DNA from: Siphonodentalium dalli
Lineage: Eukaryota > Mollusca > Scaphopoda > Gadilida > Siphonodentaliidae
Length of the DNA: 64,000 nt
Assembly: GCA_032622095.1 (NCBI GenBank)
Contig: CP136065.1
Location: forward strand, 247,503,474 to 247,567,473
Reading direction: 5' to 3'
Below the pieces are notes generated by a model, which saw only the letters and a list, made by a program, of their open reading frames with translations, was not told the origin of the DNA and searched no databases. A program made the position numbers and the translations under genes. Numbering within the stretch: the first letter of the stretch is position 1; every line of letters begins with the position of its first letter. Below are positions 12,541-24,300 of this stretch, piece by piece.

Positions 12541-13397
12541 GAAGTCTTCTTGGTCCACAACAGCTTGGGATATCGGTTGGGATGATGCTGTTTTTGGATG
12601 GAGAACCGCCCCGTTGCTCTTCCATAACAGAAGTTAATTCAAAAAGATGTTATAGAAGAATAATCAGATGGGACTCGGTCCAAAAACAGCATCATCCCAA
12701 CCGATATCCCAAGCTGTTACAGCATCAACCCAACCGATATCCCAAGCTGTTACAGCATCAACCCAACCGATATCCCAAGCTGTTACAGCATCATCCCAAC
12801 CGATATCCCAAGCTGTTACAGCATCAACCCAACCGATATCCCAAGCTGTTACAGCATCATCCCAACCGATATCCCAAGCTGTTACAGCATCAACCCAACC
12901 GATATCCCAAGCTGTTACAGCATCAACCCAACCGATATCCCAAGCTGTTACAGCATCAACCCAACCGATATCCCAAGCTGTTACAGCATCAACCCAACCG
13001 ATATCCCAAGCTGTTACAGCATCAACCCAACCGATATCCCAAGCTGTTACAGCATCATCCCAACCGATATCCCAAGCTGTTACAGCATCAACCCAACCGA
13101 TATCCCAAGCTGTTACAGCATCAACCCAACCGATATCCCAAGCTGTTACAGCATCATCCCAACCGATATCCCAAGCTGTTACAGCATCATCCCAACCGAT
13201 ATCCCAAGCTGTTACAGCATCATCCCAACCGATATCCCAAGCTGTTACAGCATCATCCCAACCGATATCCCAAGCTGTTACAGCATCATCCCAACCGATA
13301 TCCCAAGCTGTTACAGCATCATCCCAACCGATATCCCAAGCTGTTACAGCATCATCCCAACCGATATCCCAAACTTTTGTGGACCGAGAAGACTTGG
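12541..13397. mobile_element. Palindromic element with a 33-bp array in one arm
   Basis: The left arm 12541-12598 (gaagtcttcttggtccacaa ... gatgctgtttttgga) is the inverse of the right end 13340-13397 (gcatcatcccaaccgatatc ... gtggaccgagaagac). The right arm holds 21 copies of the unit that occurs once in the left arm. Confidence 0.75.
12690..13375 (+). repeat. 33-bp tandem array, 21 copies
   Basis: Unit cagcatcatcccaaccgata + tcccaagctgtta, with a two-variant position (catcatccc / catcaaccc) arranged non-randomly. Because 33 is divisible by three the array is open in several frames; this does not indicate a protein. Confidence 0.92.
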
Positions 13398-13417
13398 TTT
13401 ACATTACCCTTGATAAG

Positions 13418-13633
13418 TACAGTAATGCTCTAATTAATTGACTCCTTAAACACAGCAGAATTATGGGTAATTTTTCAGGATTTTGTCGGAAATATGGCTT
13501 GTTGCATTCATCGGAAAGCTCTCGGGGAGAGCTTTCCAATGAATGGCAACAAGCCATATTTCCGACTAAATCTTGAAAAGTTACCCATAATTCTGCTGTG
13601 TTTAAGGAGTCGATTAATTAGAGCATTACTGTA
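13418..13633. mobile_element. Family E palindromic MITE, copy E2
   Basis: Same ends as E1, with a longer loop containing ggaaagctctcggggagagc. It sits between the 33-bp array element and a family G repeat. Confidence 0.78.
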
Positions 13634-13635
13634 GT

Positions 13636-13853
13636 TCCCATAGGAAATGTTCTGATAATAAGTTCAACAAAACAACCATTATTATCTTATTATTATCTGA
13701 ACATTTCACTCCAATGAATAGGAATCCTTCTACTCTTGTATTATCTGTCGTCTGCTTATTTTTCCTGAAAACCCCTTGAGATGATTAATATACTATTCCA
13801 ATTGATACTTTTATAACTGAGTGGGAGAATCCATAATTTAGTATAGAAAAGTT
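13636..13853 (-). repeat. Family G dispersed repeat, copy 1
   Basis: Contains gggagaatccat, ggaaatgttctgataataag and cctgaaaaccccttgagatg; the same order recurs at 16826, 28872, 41946 and 48952. No coding potential or defined ends. Confidence 0.6.
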
Positions 13854-14003
13854 AATCAGCGACTAAATGTCTTTCTATCTGACCTTTTAAGGAATGCAAG
13901 AATGTATGAATTATTATATGAAAATGAAATCTATTTTGCGACCTATCTAATATAAACTGCATTCCATTACCTTTACCTATCCTATCTTCAACATAAACCA
14001 ACC

Positions 14004-14143
14004 GTAACCCTTTCAGTGCCAAGTCCGATTTTTGTATCAACCCATATTTCCTTGATCATTTTTCAAATTTATTGATTATAATAATGTGATACATTGGTGG
14101 AAAGAGCTCTTTGTAAAATCGGACTTGGCACTGAAAGGGTTAA
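14004..14143 (+). mobile_element. Family B-type element without the hairpin module
   Basis: A 140-bp element with ends CCCTTTCAGTGCCAAG and TTAA on the right (14140-14143; GTAA on the left). Its left 40 bases match B1-B4 up to 'caacccatat', after which the hairpin is absent. This marks one edge of the hairpin module. Confidence 0.75.
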
Positions 14144-14308
14144 TTCCATGATGCCCGTATGTCGCTAGCTGTTCATCAGCCCAGGCTATATTCATTTAAA
14201 GCTACTGCTATCCACAACCCGTTCTTAGCATAATTTGTGATAATGAGATTCTATATTGATGATACGTTTACTGTTAAAATATTAGCTCTTAGCTAGTGTT
14301 TTCTTATT

Positions 14309-14578
14309 TTAACCCTTATATGACTGGAGCTTCCTGAAATTTATTGAAAACCCTGTGGCAATGCATTCTATTATATATGCGAGTCTACCATAGGGAGCCT
14401 CGCATATATAAGAGAATACATTGGCCTAACAATTTTGACAATAACAATACCTTAACCGTGTAAGCAAATGCATTCTCTTATATATGTGAGGCTCCAATGG
14501 GAGACTCGCATATAAAAGAGAATGCACTGGCACAGGATACTTAATGCTGCACAAGCGCTGCTTCCACTAAAGGGTTAA
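14309..14578 (-). mobile_element. Family C TTAA element, copy C2
   Basis: TTAA at both ends. Hairpins at about 14357-14425 and 14463-14532, the first with loop region taccatagggag, the second with ctccaatgggag. Confidence 0.78.
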
Positions 14579-15039
14579 CATTCTACTTTAAATAAAAAAC
14601 TTGACTTGACTTTGACTAAGTTTGTAAATAAAATGCTTTCAGATATTGGGGTACTCAAAATTAACATACTGAAATATCCATAAACTTCTGATGGGTCCTA
14701 CTTTACCAAGAGTGGTGTACAAACTATCAAAAATACTATCATAGAAGGAACACAACAGGTGTGTGTCCCATAAACTGGACTACCAGTTGTTTAGGGCCAC
14801 TATAATATACTATGAATTATACTAGCATAGAACAAAGGAGACAAGTCTCAATATTAACCGTGCTTTGCAAACTGATCTATAAGTGATCACCAGCCATGAC
14901 AAACTTCAGATTTCACTAATCATAAGGAGAGGATAAAAAGATATAACAAGATATTTCATATATGGTGAGATGTGCTCGTGAGACAAAATATATATAGATA
15001 TATGTTTATATATCACAATAACAATAATTTAGGATCTAG

Positions 15040-15826
15040 CCAAGCCTTGAAATAGTGTGTCTATCATAGGCTGCCACCAAGTCTGCAAATAGTGTGTCTG
15101 TCATTTGCAGAAGGAGGTTCCCAGAGGCTGATTAAACCAGTGGAAGTGATTTGAAGGAAATTGATGATAACCAGTCACAAATATGAATAACAGTATTTTC
15201 CCAGGTAAATTTGGAAAGGGAAGGATATTGGAAGAACTTTCTGAATTCAAATTGCTATTGATTCAGCTTTTTGAAATTGGGGAAAGAACTGTGAGGATCA
15301 CTTTCAGATGTATTTATGAAGCACTTTGTGCAGGTAAACCTCCATTCTTCCTTCAAATAATTCATCACAAAATAATGGTATGAAATGCTGTAATCAGAGT
15401 GTGGCATAACAAGAGTGACTGTTTCTGAGTAAATGTTAGCAGGCACGAGTCTGTCTTGCAAATAATCTCTATGTTGGGTAGTTTGGCCATACATGTCAAT
15501 TTCGTGGTATGGGAATCTTGAAAGCACCTATCTCGCATCATGGCTAACATCACCAAATTCACCCTCTGAAAACCTCATTCTGCTGAGGCCTCAACTGCTA
15601 TGGGAGACTTAGGATCAGATTGAAGTTCCCCAGTTGATGTTGGTGATTTTCACCCATTAGTCACCTTGATTATGCATATTATCTTCTGAAAATTAGGGGA
15701 TATAGAAACAGAACAGAAGGGAAAATGTAACTAAAAACAATGTTAATTTGAGACTATAGATACTTCCCAGAAGATGAGGCCTAAGCAGAATTATGTCCCC
15801 AGACACACTATTTCAAAGCTTGGATC
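15040..15826 (-). mobile_element. Family F element, copy F2, interrupted
   Basis: Ends gcaaatagtgtgtctgtcat / acactatttcaaagcttgg. The first palindrome is split by a ~395-bp insertion (15131-15525); the second is reduced. Confidence 0.6.
15131..15525. repeat. ~395-bp dispersed repeat, copy 1 (see 42178)
   Basis: Nearly identical to 42178-42573 in the same orientation (gtcacaaatatgaataacag, caggtaaatttggaaaggga). It interrupts the family F palindrome. No recognisable protein; the 66-codon frame within it is shared but not coding-like. Confidence 0.75.
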
Positions 15827-16039
15827 TAGCACTGCAATGTATAGATATCTAAGGTTAATTATCGACCGGGCTGTTAAGTTAAACCAAGTTTCCTCTGTCT
15901 ACACTCATAGATCATCCACCCCGATGACCCATGCCTCTTCTATCACATAGTTTAGGGGGGTGGAATTAACTTGAATATTATGACCCTGCGATTTGGGCAT
16001 ATGTTTCCAATCCAATTATTCGGTATAGAATCGCAATCA

Positions 16040-16148
16040 GGGAGAGCTTTCCGATGAATGGCAACAAGCCATATTTCCGACTAAATCCTGAAAAGTTACC
16101 CATAATTCTGCTGTGGTTAAGGGGTTGATTACTTAGGACATTACTGTA
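16040..16148. mobile_element. Family E half element, copy E3
   Basis: Only the right arm is present, from the ggagagctttccgatgaatg loop to the gacattactgta end. Confidence 0.65.
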
Positions 16149-16559
16149 TGTTCTTGGCGATATAAATGCAGCATTTGTGTGTGAACAAGCTATGTTATAT
16201 CCAAAATAATTTGAATAAACTGTCAGATATTCAAGCACAATGGATATAAGAGCTCATTTGTCCGAGAGCAACAAGCAGAAGAAGGAAACTTGGTTAACTG
16301 TTGGATAAGCTTGTAAAAATGTAAAAATATTAAATCTGAACTCGAACAATGAAACATGACTCTAGAAATAAATTATCAATGTGCAGCACGCAAACTTGTG
16401 GTTAACTCTGATCTCTCAGGAAGGTATGATATATAGACAAATTCATGGTGAATGCCGACTTCTCTAGATAACACTCATCATTCACTCCGAATTCTCACGA
16501 TGATGTGTATCACTTTGGAAATCATCGGGAAAGTTATCTAAAATATAAAATTTAGTTCA

Positions 16560-16748
16560 ATGTTTAGTTCAATTGTAACAAACGACGAAAGACTGATGAT
16601 TGGGTTGCACATTGGCGGATTGGAGTTGGCCTCTTGGGTGGACAAGAAGTGGGGCGAGATGTGCAAGGAGCGAAAAAGGGAAATAGAAAGTGCGGGAACA
16701 ATCGATCGAGGAAGAATGAACAAGAAAATGACAGGAGCTGTTAAGTAG
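16560..16748 (+). other. Isolated 62-codon frame, unassigned
   Basis: Reads MFSSIVTNDERLMIGLHIGG ... WVDKKWGEMCKERKREIESA and ends before a family G repeat. Locally more GC-rich than its surroundings, with mixed amphipathic composition, but no known domain and no supporting splice sites. It may be a transposon or pseudogene fragment. Confidence 0.2.
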
Positions 16749-16825
16749 AAGAAACAAGTGATTTAGGTGAGTTAAAAGAGCCATTACACAATTATCCCAT
16801 TCTATACTAAACACTCATTGACTAG

Positions 16826-17045
16826 TAGTTATCCCTTAGGAAATGTTTTGATAAAGTTCAACAATCAACCATAGGTCATTCATTCAACTTATAATCTGAA
16901 CATTTCCCACCAATAAATAGGACGCCTTCTGCACTCTCTATTGTCTGTCTGATCATTTCCTGAACATCCCTCCAGATGAACAATAGACCATTCCGATCTA
17001 GACTTTTATAACTGATGGGAGAATCCATTTAATAAAGAAAGGGCT
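16826..17045 (-). repeat. Family G dispersed repeat, copy 2
   Basis: Same segments as copy 1 (aggaaatgttttgataaagt, cctgaacatccctccagatg, gggagaatccatttaa). Confidence 0.6.
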
Positions 17046-17403
17046 ATACAATGAAGAGTTAGATAAAAGTATTATAACTGATATAATCTAATCTTTTAAA
17101 ATAAAACACAACTAGTAACGGAACAAGGACATGCTCTACAAGGACAACTGACATGAATAAAGGTTCACAATTCTGTTGAATAATTTTGAAATAACTTGCT
17201 GGCAAATAAATTCTATGTTTGGACAAAAACAATAAATATTTATGAGAAGTTTTTGATTGATCAATAACATTTTTAAAAAGCTGGGTTATTGAGATAATTA
17301 GGCACTTAAACAATTTTTTTTTACCAAAATGCATCGAATAGTATTTGGTTAATTAATAGTGATGTGAGCAGTGGCTCTATCTAGAAGAATCTAAGATCAA
17401 AGA

Positions 17404-17552
17404 GCAGAAATACAAATTACGACACCAGTGTGTGAATGGGTTTGTCCATAGGGAACGAGGCACAGCATCAAGTTCTATCCTTCCGCAATGACACAAGTGC
17501 AATATCGACAAACCATTCACACACAGTGTGTCGTTCTGTGTTTATTACATAC
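17404..17552. mobile_element. Family H palindromic element, copy H1
   Basis: Inverted ends around gaatgggtttgtcc / gacaaaccattcacacacag, with the ttctatccttccgcaatga core. Confidence 0.6.
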
Positions 17553-17737
17553 TACCTGTCCTTGAATCCCTTAATTGAAAAAATTAGTTTATTCAAAATC
17601 AGTCTTGTCGTGTGTGATGTTTTTATTTTATAGTTCCCATTTCATGGTCGAGGTGAACATCATGTGTGTGAAATCGCTTGAAAAAGAAGACATGACCCAA
17701 GACGATGGAATGTTTTGTTTTTAGCAGTAATAGATGT

Positions 17738-17888
17738 GTAATAAATAGAGGATCTACGAGTCCCCAGTTTATAGCGGAATTTACAAAACGAGTCCAGTAA
17801 ATTAGGTCTGGGCCGTGCCTTTGGCGAGGTTCAGACCTAATTTACTGGACGTGTAAACTGGGGACGAATTGTAGATTCTATTTATTAC
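17738..17888. mobile_element. Palindromic MITE near the PCM1 3' end
   Basis: gtaataaatagaggatctac ... agtccccagttta faces taaactggggacg ... tagattctatttattac, with an inner pair gtccagtaaattaggtctg / cagacctaatttactggac. Confidence 0.7.
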
Positions 17889-18206
17889 ATGATCCAAAAC
17901 CTCGACTAAACTTACTTAAATCAACAAATGGGACGCGAAACTAACATCGGCTTCTAACTATGCGTTGTTTGCCCGCGTAAAGAAATAGTCCCAGATAAAT
18001 AAAGTTTGGTGTATTTAATTGCGTATATTTAATGACACTTTTCAAACTCTTCATTCATTATAGTTTGTTGGAAAAATATTGGAAGCCATAGTATTTTGAT
18101 ACGTAGAATACGATATGTAAACCGACGACAAACCGGGAGTCAAACGTCACCTGGCACTATTTCCTGTTATTAAACAAACGTTTAATATCACAATTTATAG
18201 AATGGG

Positions 18207-18212
18207 TTTATT
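18207..18212 (-). terminator. Candidate polyadenylation signal of PCM1
   Basis: AATAAA on the - strand about 47 bases after the stop codon. It is the first canonical hexamer downstream. The implied 3' untranslated region is short; a longer one cannot be ruled out. Confidence 0.45.
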
Positions 18213-18258
18213 GAATGGAGTAGAGGTAGGATCATGTAATAAATAAGGATACATTTAA

Positions 18259-18384
18259 TCACTTACTGATATTGATAGCTGACCCATCTGTCGCCAGTTC
18301 ATTCTGGTCGGGTATTTCTGATAAAACTGCTTCCACGCCACTGCACTGTCTTTGTTCTTCCTCCATCTTCTCCGCTATGTCAGA
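18259..18384 (-). CDS. PCM1: PCM1 last coding exon and stop
   Basis: Starts after aatgtag and reads SDIAEKMEEEQRQCSGVEAV...DGSAINISK then TGA at 18259-18261. Vertebrate PCM1 ends DLRKKMVEEEQ...VGAQSI, so length and end fit. An atca|gtaagt sequence overlaps the last two codons and could act as a donor, but reading through it gives a stop two codons later at the expected protein end. Confidence 0.88.
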   Translation of the reverse strand, partial: SDIAEKMEEEQRQCSGVEAVLSEIPDQNELATDGSAINISK

Positions 18385-21300
18385 CTACATTTAGAGTAAC
18401 AGCATTGTCAGTCACAGGCAAATTTCTAACATATATTAACAGATATAATTTTTCGACAGGAATTTTCTAATGGTCAACCTGATCAATCAACTACAAGTAT
18501 TTGAGTAAAATTTAAATACGGCTTAGAACAGTTAATTTAAATACGGCTTAGAACAGTTAATTTAAATACGGCTTAGAACAGTTAATTTAAATACGGCTTA
18601 GAACAGTTAATTTTCTCGACTTGAAACATATCAGGAAAAGATATAAGTTAAAACAACACAATTCTCATTAATTGTGATTGTAAATTGAAGGATACTTCCA
18701 TGACGTAGCTATCAAGATGTGATAATCATTTTGGTGACTTATCTGCATATCAAACAAATACATGCAATCTTGTCTCCAGAACTTGAAACATGGGGCAAAC
18801 AAAGACTTGTAGTTGGCACTTAGAGGAAATATCCTCGCATCAATCTAGGTAATGAGCCACCAAAATATTAGCATTATAAGACTCAGGAATCTACCTTCTC
18901 CAAGGGACATTGGCCTGTTAATGACTAACAGCACAACTTTTTATTCTCTGTCATTTTGGACCAGAACGGTAATGCCATATACATCATTTATGGTCAAGAA
19001 AGTGTCAACAATGGAATTTTGAACATACACGATAGCGGATGATAAGTGATATGGAATTGCTTCCCCAAGCTTGTAATGAAAACTATTCATCTGTTAATGA
19101 GAAATGGTAACAGCATACCTGACATTTGATATCCAGCAACGGTGGGAGATCATCCATTGTAACTTCCTCAAAATCTTCCACCTGTAATGCATAAGGTAAA
19201 TAAAACTAATTCATACACATAGATCAATTTCAAGAACACAGTACAAGTTGGAATCAATGTGAGGCAAAACAAAAATAAGTGTCCAAAGGCACTTCCCCCA
19301 AGTACTTATAGAGGGTCTTGTCATTTTTAAAGTGATGTGAAACACTCCGGTATGGTGATCAAATACAAATGGAGAATAATCTTGTTCAAAGAAGTATGTT
19401 TTTTACAAATAGTATAACAACGTTCACAGCACATATCATCGTTCTTATGTATTAATTAAATGCAGTGACTCTTGGTGGCGAAATCATTTTCGTTAGTTTA
19501 TCGCCGACAGATGCATCCCGAATCGAGTAGTAAATATTTACAAATGAGCGTAGTTCTGACGATGTTTTCTATGGAGTGGTCCGGCCGATTTGCTTCAAAT
19601 TTTCGGCGATGTTAGTAGAATGTTATATTCCTTCAGTTGGCATCGCTCCTGAATACTAACTTATTAGTTTCACGCACCCGAACAAGTACATAATATGTCT
19701 TTAACCCTTTACCCAACAAAGCGGCCAAAAACGCCCAAATAAAGCTTCAACAGCCTAAAATATCTTCGGTCTGTCTCATTAACACCATACAATTATGGAT
19801 ATCATTGGAACCGGTTCATTGACCACATTGTGATGGTTACAGTTATGCCCTGTGCCAATGCATTCTCTTATATATGCGAGTCGACCATAGGTCGCCTCGC
19901 ATATATAAGAGAATGCATCGGCCTAAAAAAAAAAAATTTTAACATTTTTTCTTACATTCTTTAACAATTTTATAATTTTTTCTTACATTTTTTTATAATA
20001 TTTTTCTACATTCTTTGACAATTTTATCATTTTTAATATGTGTTAAGCCAATGCATTCTCTTATATATGTGAGGCGACCTATGGTCGACTCGCATATATA
20101 AGAGAATTCATTGGCACAGGGCCGTTCTGTTGGGTAAAGGGTTAAAGTTACCACAAGTTCCCTTATTGTTTTTGATCTTTAAATATTCTAAAAACTTGCT
20201 GCTAACAGGCGAAGTATTATTACAGGCTTATGTATGTAACTGAACCAGCCAAATAACTTTGACATAACAACCAACAGCTTGAGTAGTAAAATTTAAAAGG
20301 CACATGAAAATTTCCTGTCACAAATACCCACCTCTCCATTGACAACGAGATTCTGTTTCTCGTTTGCTTCCACGGCATCTTTCTCATTAATCGAGCATGC
20401 AGAATATGACTCTATATTAACATCCTCGACTTCTAAAAATTGTTCCGAAGGCTGTGATGGCATGATGTCTTTCGGCTCTGTTGCAGAGATGTTGTTACGA
20501 GCATCACGTGACACAGCAGTCTCGGAAGGATCGTCGGCACTTAGTGACTCATCATCTGCTTCATCGTCATCTTCATCACTGCCGATTCTAAAACACAACA
20601 AAAGTTATAGTCATCATATCACTGCCGATTCTAAAACAAATATTATAGTCATCATATCACTACTGATTATAAACATTACAAATGCTCATAGGAAAATGAA
20701 CGGCTCGCATGTAGAATGTCTTTGTGGAAATTAATCATGACAATATCCACCCTCACATGAATAATGATTTTCATACAGTTATCGAGAAAATGCAGCCATG
20801 TTTCTGAATTATAAAAATTGGTATTTGATCCAAGATTGAACAATATTAAATCTGATATCCTAGTATTGAAGTGTAGAAGCCTGCACAGGCACTAGTTTCT
20901 CAGGACAGTGCAGATGGATTTTGTTTTTAATTACACGCTTGTTCCTAGATTACAGTGTTCTTGCTATTTACAAATCTGTAATATAATACAATATAAAAGC
21001 ATCATCAGACAATGACAAAACAAGCCTGTATGTGCCTGAATAATTATTATTTTTTATTTTTTAAATTTACGGATTCTAGGATGGGTGGTTAATTAACACA
21101 GAATGACACGTGTTAACCCTTTGAGTGCCAGGTCCGATTTTTTTATCAACCCATATACCCTGTGCCAATGCATTCTCTTATATATGCGAGTCGACCATAG
21201 GTCGCCTCGCATATATAAGAGAATGCATTGGCCTAACAATTTTTCATCATTTGTTATTATTTTTTACAATTTTAATAATTTTTTAAAAATCTAAAAAAAA

Positions 21301-24300
21301 AAATGTTTTTTATTTTTTTAGGGCCGATTTTACAGACTGTTAATTAGGGCCGATGAGATCGGCCCCTGGCACTGAAAGGGTTAATGGGTTTGTCGGAACA
21401 CCACTTGTGCCATCACGGAAGGATAGAACTTGTGGTGGCACCTCTCATTCTATCCTTCCGTGTTAGCACTCCTGCCTTAAATACACACATGTCGTTCTGT
21501 GTAAATATTTCCTTACCTGGTGAATGGTTTGGTTTCACTGACGGCAAGGCGGATGTTTAGGGATGATGAAGACTGATTTGGTTCAATGTTTTCCTTGTCA
21601 TCCAATTCCTGTGGTAGTATTTCTGCTGCCAAGTCATCATCTCTCGTCTAAAAAGCAATAATTTAAAAGAATTAGTGAGAGTATCACGTTTATAAAGCAA
21701 CAAATTAAGAGAATTATTTTTGTTGTTGGGTAGTTTCCGGCCGCAGGCCGGGTAGGATGGTAGGAACGCATTATGCAATTCCCTTCACCCTTTCTTGTAT
21801 TGTTTTGTTGAGAATGGCAGTTGTCAAAACTCTGGCTGGTGATGAGACTTGTGGCTGTTGATGCGGACGCTGACTGGAGGCAACGTGAGGTGGAGTCGTT
21901 TAGCTTTTGCTGGTTGCTTTTTTCTTTTCTTGTTTTTATTTTTTGGTGGTTCTGTTTCTACGATTGACGCTATTTTTCTTCTATGCTCTTCTGATTTCTT
22001 AATTGATTCGTCTACGCTGGCGAGATATTTAGATGATTCTTTTATGTAGTTTTCTCTCCATAGTCTGGTGGCATCTGTTTCTTGTTCGGTTACCGGTGAT
22101 ATAGGATTGGCAGGCTCCGGCTCGATGTATTCCGGAGTCTTCGGGATGAAGTCGGAGGTGTCCGCGTCTGGCCGTGGAGGCGATGGTGGTGGTGATTCCA
22201 TCTCCTGGACAGACTGGGCCGGGATCTCGACTGCATTGGAGGAGCTGGCTGGTGTAACATCCGTCGCCTTCTTCTCTTTCCACGCGGCTAGTCTCGGCAT
22301 CTCTTTTTTTCCTTGATGGGTGTTTTCTTCTTTTTCTTGTTCATCTTTTGTCGTGGTTTCCGTGCTGATCTGGTATTTTCCGGTCCGGTAGGGAGCCCTG
22401 AAAAGGGCTGTGCCGGGCCGGTTTGGAAATCCAGAACCAGCTGGTATCTGCCTTTATGAGCATGAAGTGACCAGCTCAGACAAGGCGTGACATGCATGGC
22501 GTCCAGCATATTAGTGACACTAATTGGTATTAACGGTGGTGAGTTCATCCTGAGAGGTGGCGATCCAAGCTCAACACGAGTGTGAAAGAGAATTAGTGAT
22601 GATGTCATGTTTATAAAGCAACACATTAAGAGAATTAGTGAAGGTGTCACGTTTATAAAGCAACACATTAAGAGAATTAGTGAAGGTGTCACGTTTATAA
22701 AGCAACAAATTAAGAGAATTAGTGATGGTGTCATGTTTATAAAGCAACACATTAAGAGAATTAGTGATGATGTCAATTGTCAAATCAAATGACAACCTGT
22801 ATCACATATAGTATAATTCAAGACTCAACTAATTTACTCAAAACATATAAATTCTGCTAACTCAACTGAAACAAGTAAAAAGAAAACAAACAAGTCATTC
22901 ATGAGAATAAGACAGGAATAAAATTGAGGCAGATATAAAGACGTTTGCACTATCGCGAAATGGACACCCGGAAACAATCCAGGAGGCATAAATCCTGAAA
23001 TAAATTTGGGCATGACTGGCTTTCGAACTCAACAAAGATATTCATGAGTAGAAGTTACAAACTAAACTCAGAAAAAGTTTGATTCGCTTACGTTATCATC
23101 ATTCATTAAATAATAGGTCGAGTTTGTTATATAAAAATAAAATAATAAATTCAACAGAAACGATGAATATAAAACCTAACCTTGCATAAAATACCAGTAG
23201 CTGTAAGCAGTGGTAACTCCGACTTCATCAACATGGGCGGGTGGGATGGCTCTTAGGAAGACAGCCCAGCAGGGCTATGTTCCCCAGCAATATACTGAAT
23301 TATTCTAGTTATATGTTAATTTATTGTACTATTCATATGTGTATTGTAAATAAAATTATCCTATCCTATCCTATCTCCGTTCAAAAGTGTGCAGATGATA
23401 CGAGTCATCTTCGGCAGATTGCCACCCATCCAGGTACATCTTTTGTATATATGGTTCATCCGTCTACCCATATATTAATTATACACTTGCTCTCTATAAT
23501 ATCATAATGTTATGTTTCATGTATTCTGCTATAGATATCTTCATTTCACAATATGTGACCCGCCATATCTAATCCAGTCGTAAGTCGGGATTTTTTTACC
23601 CTGTGCCAATGCATTCTCTTATATATGCGAGTCGACCAAACGTCGCCTCGCATATATAAGAGAATGCATTGGCCTAACAATTTTTTATCATGTTTTTTAA
23701 ATAAATGTTTCTTAAAAATTTTAGGACATAAAATAAAAAACATCCATTACCCTGCAGGGAGCCCCACACATATATAGAAGAATATAGAAGAGTGTCGTCT
23801 GCTCATGTTTGTCTGGGGCTCTGTATGGGTGAAATTATAAAATTGTTAAAGAATAAAAGAAAAAATTATTAAAATTGTAAAAAATTGTTAGGCCAATGCA
23901 TTCTCTTATATATGCGAGGCGACCTATGGTTGACACAGGGTAAAAAAAATCCCGACTTACGACTGGATTTGATATGGCGGGTCACATATATGGGTAGTCC
24001 AAATCAGAATCAGGTTGTTACGTTACGTTTTGTCTTCCCGGTGGGCACAAATGTTTATAACATTACAATACATAATACACATATTATTAATCTATTAATC
24101 TCACCTTTCCAAGATCCTCCTCTTCACTGGCAGTAAGCCTCATAGCGGTAGTAACACCGACTTCATCATCTGATTTACTGTCCTCTGCTGTAATCCTCAT
24201 AGCAGTAGTAACAACGAATTCATCCTCAGATTTACTGTCCTCTGCCGATGATGATGGCGGTGATGACTCAACCTCTAACATGTACGAGTTTGACGTCTGT

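Larger units (their letters stand above)
21717..22585 (-). mobile_element. Retroposon-like insertion with a 158-codon frame
   Basis: Flanked by aagagaatta on both sides (21707-21716, 22586-22595), though the 42-bp array it interrupts supplies this word, so it may not be a true target duplication. The - strand order is leader, histone-like stem-loop (22394-22409), frame 21824-22300, then a tail with a ccggcctgcggccgg hairpin and an A-rich end. More GC-rich than its surroundings. Confidence 0.55.

Noticed and set aside
12582-13441. Two long overlapping + strand frames (HPNRYPKLLQ.. and TQPISQAVTAS..)
   Set aside because: They are frame echoes of the 33-bp array inside a palindromic mobile element, with no start context or conserved domain.
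15183-15383. 66-codon frame shared by the two 395-bp repeats (MNNSIFPGKFGKGRILEE)
   Set aside because: Shared only because the DNA is repeated; no domain, and the frame is short.
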